A model generated the notes under the pieces. That model saw only the letters and a list, made by a program, of their open reading frames with translations. It did not search any database and was not told the origin of the DNA. From positions 1 through 10,867 of the forward strand of contig MAXP01000300.1 of assembly GCA_001751085.1 (NCBI GenBank): a stretch of 10,867 nucleotides of DNA, read 5' to 3'. The position numbers were made by a program, and so were the translations under genes. Below, in pieces: positions 5,676 to 10,867 of the stretch; position 1 is the first letter of the stretch, and each line of letters opens with the position of its first letter. This stretch comes from Desulfobacterales bacterium C00003060 (GTDB lineage: Bacteria > Desulfobacterota > Desulfobacteria > Desulfobacterales > C00003060).

Positions 5676-7670
5676 ATGAAATCCGCTTACGATGGAGGAG
5701 GAAAGAGAAAACGTGTAAGGAAGGAGTTCTATGGCCAGATTGAAGGTGTTGTCAGGGGCTCCAGTTTCTACGCGACGATACAGAATTTGGGTCTCGGAGG
5801 CATGTGCTTTGAGGTGCACTATCCCTTCAGGTCAGGACTCGACTTGAGCCTCATGTTCAAAGTCTTCGACTCCCAACAGGAGTCCACGGAAGTGAAAGCT
5901 GAGGTCGTGTGGGTTCAGCCGTTGCAGATGCTGTTTTATCGCGTTGGAGTCATATTCACGGACCTCTCCCCAGAAGCCAAACGCATCATAGAGGCGTACA
6001 TTTCCGGCCTGGAAATCGAGGCTGACGAGAAAGTCACCGGGGCGGAAAGATATCCTCTCCTTTTCACGCCTTATCGGGTTTCGAACCTGACATTCAAGAA
6101 CCGCCTGACCATGGCACCGATGTTTTGGGGCTATGCTAACGAGGACGGGAGCGTAAGCCAGACGCTCATTGATTGTTACCGCGAGATAGCCCTTGGCGGG
6201 GTCGCTATGATTGTTGTGGCCAATGCGGTTGTTGATAGGTCCAGTATCATGGCCTCCAGGGTCCTTAGAGTCGATAAAGACCGTTTCATTCCAGGATTGG
6301 CCAAGCTGGCAAAAGTGATCAAGACTTCTGGGGCTGTTGCTTGCCTGCAGATCAACCATGCGGGGCGGTGGGCGAAAGTCAATAAACCACTCTCTCCTTC
6401 TCCAGTAACAATGCAGGTACCGCATGAACTGAGTAAGTTGGACGGTATTGGCATGGCGTTGTCGGACTCGTATCACAGGCGACTCGTGAACAGCTTTGTC
6501 TTCGCGTTGCTGAGGTGCCGCCATAGTATGACTTTGGAACAAATGCGATATGTCCAGACATGCTATGGAGAAGCGGCTCTTAGGGCCAGGAAAGCGGGCT
6601 TTGATATGGTGGAACTACACGGGGCAACCGGGTACCTTCTTGCCCAGTTCCTTTCTCCGAGATTGAACACACGATCGGACGGCTATGGCGGAAGCCTGGA
6701 AAACAGGATGAGGTTCCCTCTGGAAGTGGTTGAAACAGTCAGGGAGTTTGCCGGGAAGGACTTCCCAATGGGATACCGTTTTTTGGCGGATGAATGGCTT
6801 GCTGGCGGGCTCCATATTAGAGAAGCCAAGATCTTTGCCAAAAACCTTGAGGAATTGGGAATCGCCTACATCTCTGTAACGGCTGGCTCCCATGAATCTT
6901 TTTTTCTGCCCCATGTTATGAATCAAGCCAGAAAAGAAGCTTATGTGGCTGGTTTGGCCGCAGAGATGAGAGAGGTTGTTTCCTCAACACCGGTTATCGC
7001 CACAGGGAGGATTGTCAGGCCTGCCCTTGCTGAAGAGATACTCAGAGACAACAAGGCTGATCTGATCGGGCTTGCTCGGGTCTTGTTCGCGGACCCCCTC
7101 TGGCCGAACAAGGTGTTCGAGGGAAGAGAAAAGGATATCCATTTCTGCAGATGCTGCAACGAATGTGTTCTCTGTGTCATCAAAGATGAACCGGTCATGT
7201 GTTCCAGGTGGAACAAGTTCAAGAGGGCAAACATCGACATCCAGTTGAAGCAAAAGAGACGGAAGTGGGAGAAGGTGTTGATCGCTATGGATGACTCGGA
7301 AGGCTCTCTCGAGGCTGTTGAATATGCAGGCCACATGATCGGGAGGGAACAGAGGGTTACCCTCTTCAGCGTTTTGGACATTGAACATGGGATAGAAGCG
7401 GCAGAGAAAAAGAGGGAGAAGTTGCTGGCTCAAGCCAAAGGGCACCTGAAAAGGACCGGCATGAATGAAAGTGATATTCAAATAAAGATAGCCAGAAAGA
7501 AAAAAGGTGTTGCGGAAGACATACTCGAAGAAGTCAATAAGGGAGAATACGGGTCCATCATACTAGGGAAAGGCAGTGCATCAAGAACCCGCCAACTCTT
7601 GTTCAGTAGTAGTATCTCCAACTATATAGTGCAACATGCCAGGGCTTGCGGAGTCTGGGTTATTGACTAG
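5676..7670 (+). CDS. PilZ - Old Yellow Enzyme (Fe-S type) - universal stress protein fusion
   Basis: One uninterrupted ORF of 664 aa from ATG 5676; GTG 5649 is an alternative start without a Shine-Dalgarno. Residues 1-115 resemble a PilZ c-di-GMP-binding domain: basic KRKRVRK with an R11-x3-R15 pair, then N37-x-G39-xx-G42 in NLGLGG, where family members usually have D/NxSxxG. Residues about 126-471 are an Old Yellow Enzyme FMN barrel: NRLTMAPM, NHAGR, AGFDMVELHG, GYLLAQFLSPRLNTRSDGYGG, ENRMRF and ATGRI. The usual H-x2-N/H ligand pair is H315 with T318, while Tyr320 is kept. A cysteine cluster follows (C491, C494, C497, C509; x2, x2, x11), close to the 4Fe-4S motif of 2,4-dienoyl-CoA reductase and trimethylamine dehydrogenase. 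Their FAD/NAD domains are absent. Instead, about 530-664 is a USP domain with a degraded nucleotide motif (S634 and S644 replace Gly). The substrate is unknown. The gene lies 181 nt after selD on the same strand. Confidence 0.9.
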   Translation: MKSAYDGGGKRKRVRKEFYGQIEGVVRGSSFYATIQNLGLGGMCFEVHYPFRSGLDLSLMFKVFDSQQESTEVKAEVVWVQPLQMLFYRVGVIFTDLSPEAKRIIEAYISGLEIEADEKVTGAERYPLLFTPYRVSNLTFKNRLTMAPMFWGYANEDGSVSQTLIDCYREIALGGVAMIVVANAVVDRSSIMASRVLRVDKDRFIPGLAKLAKVIKTSGAVACLQINHAGRWAKVNKPLSPSPVTMQVPHELSKLDGIGMALSDSYHRRLVNSFVFALLRCRHSMTLEQMRYVQTCYGEAALRARKAGFDMVELHGATGYLLAQFLSPRLNTRSDGYGGSLENRMRFPLEVVETVREFAGKDFPMGYRFLADEWLAGGLHIREAKIFAKNLEELGIAYISVTAGSHESFFLPHVMNQARKEAYVAGLAAEMREVVSSTPVIATGRIVRPALAEEILRDNKADLIGLARVLFADPLWPNKVFEGREKDIHFCRCCNECVLCVIKDEPVMCSRWNKFKRANIDIQLKQKRRKWEKVLIAMDDSEGSLEAVEYAGHMIGREQRVTLFSVLDIEHGIEAAEKKREKLLAQAKGHLKRTGMNESDIQIKIARKKKGVAEDILEEVNKGEYGSIILGKGSASRTRQLLFSSSISNYIVQHARACGVWVID

Positions 7671-7763
7671 CGCCCGTCCGCAGATTCATGATGAGGGCTT
7701 GCCCAGAAACAACATTCCCGTTTTTGCGTCTCAGCCCTCCAGAAAGACAGCGGATTTGCGACT

Positions 7764-8114
7764 TCAGGCCATGTTTGTTCGGCCATTTCCTCTGAATTCC
7801 TGCCATATTTTTGTTAAGCCAACTTCTTTGAATGTCTTTTCTGCCTCGTCTCTCGAGATTTTCTGAATGAACTCCTGGGATTTCTGTATGGAATAAACAC
7901 CGTCTGATACCAGCATGAAATCGCATGTGGGACAACTTACGTTTATACCCTTTTCCCGTCTCTGTTCCTGTTCTTGAAATGCCCGGGCTAATCGCCGCCC
8001 CTTAGCCAGAAAAAGTATATCCTGCCCTCGGTCAAGGACAACGACATAATAGGTGCCTGCCCGGGCCAGAAGAGAAAGGTTTCCATTCTTTTCCCTTTTT
8101 GCCAATACCTCCAT
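7764..8114 (-). CDS. Small unrecognised protein with CPTC motif in YedE-TusA operon
   Basis: 116 aa; I do not recognise a family. The N-terminal half (about 1-40) alternates beta-like hydrophobic runs (GTYYVVVLDRG, DILFLAKG). A very charged helix follows (about 40-56), then the motif C61-P-T-C64 in NVSCPTCDFML, and an amphipathic helical end. CxxC can bind metal or act as a redox or sulfur/selenium-carrying pair; which applies here is not visible. There is no signal peptide or membrane segment, so it is probably cytosolic. ATG 8114 lies 3 nt after the tusA stop, with AGGA just before it, so it is the last gene of the operon and probably translationally coupled. The location argues for a part in persulfide or selenide handling, but that is inference. 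Its end faces the end of the PilZ-OYE-USP gene, 93 nt away. Confidence 0.75.
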   Translation of the reverse strand: MEVLAKREKNGNLSLLARAGTYYVVVLDRGQDILFLAKGRRLARAFQEQEQRREKGINVSCPTCDFMLVSDGVYSIQKSQEFIQKISRDEAEKTFKEVGLTKIWQEFRGNGRTNMA

Positions 8115-8117
8115 TTC

Positions 8118-8342
8118 CTATGCCTTTTTGATCAACATCCTTATTATCTCTCCCTGCTCGGTAATGTCGAGAACCTCATGGCCTTTGCTGGTAGCAAGCC
8201 TTTTCACATTCTCTCTCGATGGCGGGTAATCGACTATTACTTCTAAGGTCTCTCCGGTTTTCATGTTAGCTAATGCTTCGTTGGTCTTCATCACCGGCAA
8301 TGGACAAACCTCGCCACACACATCTATGGTTACATCGGCCAT
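8118..8342 (-). CDS. TusA/SirA-family sulfur (selenium) carrier protein
   Basis: TusA-fold proteins carry a persulfide, or in YedF-type relatives possibly selenium, on the Cys of a CPxP motif and hand it to partner enzymes. This one is 74 aa from ATG 8342 (MADVTIDVCGEV) and has C13-P-L-P near the N-terminus plus a second cysteine, C9. The rest fits the family: VMKTNEAL helix, GETLEVIVDYPPS, then VKRLATSKGHEVL and a closing strand. An in-frame upstream ATG at 8372 exists, but the strong AGGAGG sits 8 nt before 8342, which decides the start. It lies 36 nt after the second YedE half and 3 nt before the CPTC protein. TusA next to YeeE/YedE is a recurrent pair, with the carrier thought to receive the imported sulfur or selenium species. 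I leave the symbol blank because single-domain TusA, YeeD and YedF-like proteins cannot be told apart here. Confidence 0.92.
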   Translation of the reverse strand: MADVTIDVCGEVCPLPVMKTNEALANMKTGETLEVIVDYPPSRENVKRLATSKGHEVLDITEQGEIIRMLIKKA

Positions 8343-8350
8343 AATATTTA

Positions 8351-8356
8351 CCTCCT
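8351..8356 (-). promoter_or_regulatory. Shine-Dalgarno deciding the TusA start
   Basis: AGGAGG on the minus strand is spaced 8 nt from ATG 8342. It lies inside the longer frame that would begin at 8372, showing that the shorter TusA start is the real one. Confidence 0.75.
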
Positions 8357-8378
8357 GCAACAGAAATGTCATTGGTCA

Positions 8379-8909
8379 TTACGCCAAAATCGCTTTGACA
8401 AGGGGAGCAATAAATTTGTGGAAAATCACCGCCCCCAAGGCAAATCCGACAAGATAGACTATGGCGCTCTTGCTTCCTTCAGCAGCCATTATGTGTTGTC
8501 TGAAGGGACAGCCTCCGGCAATGCAGCAGAAGAAGCCGAGGCCAAATCCTCCTAATACGGCGAGGAGTATATGTGCCCATGCCTTTGGAGACCAGGTTAT
8601 GGGGTCTCCGGGGACAGGTAATAATGGACTGGGGGTTGCTGTCACTCCCGTAGCTTTCCACTTCTTGGCAAAGACCGCTCCGCCATCCAAAAACCAGGGG
8701 AATGTCTTAACTGCAGCGGACGCAAACTGGAATAGAAAAAACCCTGCAAGGGCGCATACTATGAAAGCAATCAACCCTTTGATCAGATATGTATCCTTTA
8801 CCAGGTAATAATCCCTCATTCCGCCTACAAAGCACATCCTTGCTCGTTGGCCGAGGTATCCCATTATGAAACCCATAATGATGCTGGCAATTGGTGGTAC
8901 TAAGTCCAT
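8379..8909 (-). CDS. YeeE/YedE-family transporter, half-size subunit A
   Basis: Integral membrane protein of 176 aa. YeeE/YedE proteins import thiosulfate (TsuA) or are proposed selenium-compound importers; classic members are about twice this length and carry two homologous halves. Here one half is visible: helices at about 7-20, 43-64, 111-135 and 148-170. The conserved cysteines thought to pass the substrate along are C26 in RARMCFVGGMRD and C128/C129/C134 in FFCCIAGGCPFRQ. The extra-membrane loop between helices 2 and 3 (about 68-108) is Pro-rich. The start ATG 8909 has GAGGAGG 5 nt upstream. The stop of the other half lies 10 nt upstream, and tusA begins 36 nt downstream. The two halves probably assemble into one transporter, as inferred from their pairing. 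Whether the cargo is selenium or sulfur cannot be read from the sequence. Confidence 0.92.
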   Translation of the reverse strand: MDLVPPIASIIMGFIMGYLGQRARMCFVGGMRDYYLVKDTYLIKGLIAFIVCALAGFFLFQFASAAVKTFPWFLDGGAVFAKKWKATGVTATPSPLLPVPGDPITWSPKAWAHILLAVLGGFGLGFFCCIAGGCPFRQHIMAAEGSKSAIVYLVGFALGAVIFHKFIAPLVKAILA

Positions 8910-8919
8910 TGTTACCTCC

Positions 8920-9414
8920 TCACGTCAGTTTTCTCAGTGCCTGGCATCCCACAAAAACCCCTACTCCGATCGCCACAAGGCCTATAATGGCGGTTATATC
9001 CAGGTATCCAGCCTTAAGGGCTGTCCTGATCGGGCAACCTCCAAAAATCAAGGCTGATATCATGACCAGGATTCCCAAGAAAAACTCTGCCAACGGTTTC
9101 TGCCACCATACCCTCATGGTTTTCCACTTGAACTCTCCATTGACATGGGCAGCAATAACCGCCCCTATCAATATCCCTACAATAGTAAGAAGCGGAAAGT
9201 TATAGGAGACAGGGCCACCAGGTATTATTAGGGCACCACTGGCTTTAAGGCCATATATCGGATATATATGGGCAGCAATCCAGTTCACCAGGTCTCTCAT
9301 ATGGCAGGCGATACAGATGCCATAGGCTGGTGGGGGTATGATATGAAAGAATGCCTGGCCTGCAGCACCCAATAAACCAAAAATGCCTCCTGCTATTGCG
9401 GCTGTCATACGCAT
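8920..9414 (-). CDS. YeeE/YedE-family transporter, half-size subunit B
   Basis: Integral membrane protein of 164 aa and the partner half of the adjacent YedE-type gene. Predicted helices lie at about 6-24, 73-90, 109-126 and 139-156. Family cysteine motifs are ICIACHMRDLVNW (C34, C37) and FGGCPIR (C127), matching the MCFVGGMRD and GGCPFRQ motifs of the other half. C157 near the C-terminus is extra. The start ATG 9414 overlaps the end of the upstream kinase-like gene by 10 nt and has AAGGAGG 7 nt before it, so translation is probably coupled. A second ATG two codons later is badly spaced. The pair order (half B then half A, 10 nt apart) differs from the single fused gene of E. coli YedE/YeeE. 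The role is import of a sulfur or selenium compound feeding TusA and the selenium pathway, inferred from family and context. Confidence 0.92.
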   Translation of the reverse strand: MRMTAAIAGGIFGLLGAAGQAFFHIIPPPAYGICIACHMRDLVNWIAAHIYPIYGLKASGALIIPGGPVSYNFPLLTIVGILIGAVIAAHVNGEFKWKTMRVWWQKPLAEFFLGILVMISALIFGGCPIRTALKAGYLDITAIIGLVAIGVGVFVGCQALRKLT

Positions 9415-10268
9415 AATCTTGCCTCCTTTAGTGCGTCCGGTATCTTGACTATTATGTCTGAAATCGATGTAGCCGGATTTGGCTGTGCCAATTTACCTGC
9501 GATGCGATTGATCCTGGCTGCCTTTATACAGGCATCAACCTTCTCATAGCCCCCATGAATCAGGGCAGACAGAATCCCCGTCAGGCTGTCCCCCGTCCCC
9601 CCGATTGCTTCCATGGCAGAAATGGAAGGCTCATCAATCGTCTGAACCACTTGCCCCTCTTCCACGATGTAATCCACAGGTCCCTTCACCAGCAATGTCT
9701 TTGGAGTATTGCCGCTCTCATAGGCCTTGCTTATCAACGTAACAACTTCAGATGCATCTATTTCAAATAGAAGATGCTCCACATAGGCTGGATGTGTGGC
9801 CTTAGGATCTGCCAAATAGGCCATTTCGGCTGCATCGGGAGTGAATATGTCAATTTCTTGTGCAAGTCCTGCCGCCTTGGCGGCATACATGGCGCCTGCA
9901 TCTGCAATTAGGGTCATTCGTTCACGTCTTTTTCCGAGGCAATTGAGGATATTTCTCATTCCGTGTATGTCGGGCATGACATAATGCATGGCTAAAACCG
10001 TGACATCTATCGTTGTCAGGTTAGCCGCCACATAGTCATAAAGCTCTCTACTCCTCTTTCCGTCTCCAATGTCTCCAGCAGTGATGAAGTGGGGAGGCTC
10101 TATCTTAAGGGCTTCACAGGTAATGCAGGCTGATGCCACCATTACGCTGGTGCCCAAACTGGGACTAACCCCAAGATCGCCTATGTCAAGAACTCCACCT
10201 TTGAATGTTGCCCTCCCTGCCTTTATTCCCATTCCATTGATCGGCAGCGTACCCACGATGGCAAACAA
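9405..10268 (-). CDS. Ribokinase-fold protein, NAD(P)H-hydrate dehydratase-like, in selenium/sulfur operon
   Basis: 287 aa from the proposed TTG start. The fold is recognisable from LIADAGAMYAAK, TPDAAEMAYL (compare TPHxGE of the dehydratase family), LLVKGPVDYIV and a GGTGDSLTGILSALI anion-hole/catalytic-Asp motif. These are hallmarks of the carbohydrate-kinase/YjeF C-terminal family, which repairs damaged NAD(P)HX using ADP or ATP. No YjeF N-terminal epimerase domain is attached. TTG 10268 is 2 nt after the stop of the DUF3343 gene and has GAGGAAGGG 9 nt upstream; ATG 10349 would run deep into that gene. The last 10 nt overlap the next YedE gene. A housekeeping repair enzyme would be odd in the middle of this tight transport/carrier operon, so it may have been recruited to phosphorylate or dehydrate another small molecule. 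That is inference. The IGDLGVSPSLG and TAGDIGDGKRSRELYDYV segments look atypical for a plain repair enzyme. Confidence 0.85.
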   Translation of the reverse strand: MFAIVGTLPINGMGIKAGRATFKGGVLDIGDLGVSPSLGTSVMVASACITCEALKIEPPHFITAGDIGDGKRSRELYDYVAANLTTIDVTVLAMHYVMPDIHGMRNILNCLGKRRERMTLIADAGAMYAAKAAGLAQEIDIFTPDAAEMAYLADPKATHPAYVEHLLFEIDASEVVTLISKAYESGNTPKTLLVKGPVDYIVEEGQVVQTIDEPSISAMEAIGGTGDSLTGILSALIHGGYEKVDACIKAARINRIAGKLAQPNPATSISDIIVKIPDALKEARLCV

Positions 10269-10270
10269 GA

Positions 10271-10846
10271 TCAGGCACCCTTCCTCGTGTGCTGACCGTT
10301 GACCATGTTCAATGCCTTTTCGTAGGCCTTTTCTAACATATAGGCACAAAGGGAGTAGCCATTCTCTCTAGGCCTTTTCACCTCTGTTATTTTGTTTCCT
10401 ATCAGGCTTACAGCCAAATACGGAACATCAGGGCATCCTCCACCTGAAATGTTTACGATGGTGCTTTTTTCCCTATCCACTGTTATCTTCATGTTGGCTG
10501 CGGTCACCATAAAATACCTTCCAAAGTCCTTTTCCTTGGTTATATCCAAAGGCTTCTGAGATAGACTGTCGAGAGCCACTATGTCTAAGGGGCTAAGTCC
10601 ACTCCTTTTGAGCAGCCTTTCCACGCCTAATTGATCAACAAGGTTGAACTCCACTGCAAGGTCACAACCCTTCCGAATCTCAGGGGGAGGGGCAACCCCC
10701 TTCACGTCATAATCAAAGGCTCTCAGCATCTTTTCTGCCTGCATGGCCTCTGATACCTCGTTCAAGATGATCAATCCTCTGCCCCTTTCAAATGCTTCTT
10801 TTTTCCTGGGTGCGAGTCTCTTCTTTATCCTATCTAATATTGTCAT
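10271..10846 (-). CDS. DUF3343-type putative Se/S carrier protein with extra C-terminal domain
   Basis: 191 aa, complete. ATG 10846 has AGGAAGG 3 nt before it. Residues about 24-85 resemble DUF3343, a small domain often found with selenium genes and proposed to carry selenium or sulfur: GLIILNEVSEAMQAEKMLR, a PPPEIRKGCDLAVEF stretch equivalent to the family PTPREIxxxCGLAI, and the conserved Cys in KGC. After a linker comes a second part (about 125-185) with a TAANMKITVD strand, SGGGCPDVPYLAV and a Cys in GYSLCAYML. I do not recognise this second part as a named family. The glycine-rich GGGCPDVP turn, with its cysteine, is a candidate active or carrier site. The protein has no membrane segment. 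It is the first gene of the minus-strand operon with the kinase-like protein, two YedE halves, TusA and the CPTC protein. The promoter is beyond the right edge of the window. Confidence 0.85.
   Translation of the reverse strand: MTILDRIKKRLAPRKKEAFERGRGLIILNEVSEAMQAEKMLRAFDYDVKGVAPPPEIRKGCDLAVEFNLVDQLGVERLLKRSGLSPLDIVALDSLSQKPLDITKEKDFGRYFMVTAANMKITVDREKSTIVNISGGGCPDVPYLAVSLIGNKITEVKRPRENGYSLCAYMLEKAYEKALNMVNGQHTRKGA
10278..10286 (-). promoter_or_regulatory. Shine-Dalgarno supporting the TTG start of the kinase-like gene
   Basis: GAGGAAGGG on the minus strand lies inside the last codons of the DUF3343 gene, 9 nt before TTG 10268. It is the reason for choosing this rare start over ATG 10349, which would overlap the upstream gene by 79 nt. 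Confidence 0.6.
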
Positions 10847-10867
10847 ATGCCTTCCTAAAAAGGGAAT

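Noticed and set aside
5832..6542. 236-aa open frame on the minus strand
   Set aside because: It is antisense to the well-supported OYE coding region, has no family resemblance, and its composition is that of a shadow frame.
7693..7739. GAGGGCT...AGCCCTC inverted repeat between convergent genes as a terminator
   Set aside because: The arms are perfect over 7 bp, but the 33-nt loop and lack of a T-run on either side make an intrinsic terminator unlikely.
10269..10349. N-terminal extension of the kinase-like protein to ATG 10349
   Set aside because: It overlaps the DUF3343 gene almost entirely. GAGGAAGGG points to TTG 10268, where family-like sequence begins.

Overview
The window looks like chromosomal DNA from an anaerobic, selenium-using bacterium, most likely a Desulfobacterota (deltaproteobacterial sulfate-reducer-like) lineage. 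This is an inference from gene content: a selenocysteine-containing SelD, a YedE/TusA/DUF3343 selenium-sulfur cluster, an Old Yellow Enzyme-type flavoenzyme with an Fe-S motif, a CHASE2 cyclase, and degenerate intergenic palindromes of a kind common in such genomes. No rRNA, tRNA, CRISPR array, insertion sequence or phage gene was recognised.

Layout. (1) Positions 1-3919, minus strand: a signalling set read right to left, made of an HD-domain phosphohydrolase, a CHASE2-type class III nucleotide cyclase starting 10 nt after it, and, after a 279-nt gap, an exported FecR-domain protein cut by the window edge. (2) Positions 3920-4444: a divergent intergenic region with no gene, holding a REP-like palindrome, a perfect 18-bp hairpin, a candidate promoter, and a long imperfect inverted repeat made of GTTC-type 7-8-mers just upstream of selD. 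(3) Positions 4445-5494, plus strand: selD, encoding selenide,water dikinase. Its catalytic residue is specified by an in-frame TGA (Sec18) followed by a convincing bacterial SECIS hairpin, so a normal ORF caller truncates the gene. (4) Positions 5676-7670, plus strand: a single ORF joining a PilZ domain, an Old Yellow Enzyme barrel with a cysteine cluster, and a universal-stress-protein domain. (5) Positions 7764-10846, minus strand: a tight six-gene operon of a DUF3343-type protein, a ribokinase-fold (NAD(P)H-hydrate dehydratase-like) protein, two half-size YeeE/YedE transporters, TusA, and a small unrecognised protein with a CPTC motif.

How they fit together. Regions 3 and 5 both point to selenium (or reduced sulfur) handling. 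The YedE pair would import a selenium or sulfur compound, TusA and the DUF3343 protein are candidate carriers, and SelD makes selenophosphate for selenoprotein synthesis, including its own. The PilZ-OYE-USP protein lies between these loci and may be a ligand-controlled reductase, but its substrate is unknown. Region 1 is a separate signalling module (cyclic nucleotide, HD phosphohydrolase, envelope FecR) with no visible functional tie to selenium.

Most exciting candidates: the three-part PilZ-OYE-USP fusion, and the compact transport/kinase/carrier operon whose kinase-like member, CPTC protein and DUF3343 C-terminal domain have no role I can name.
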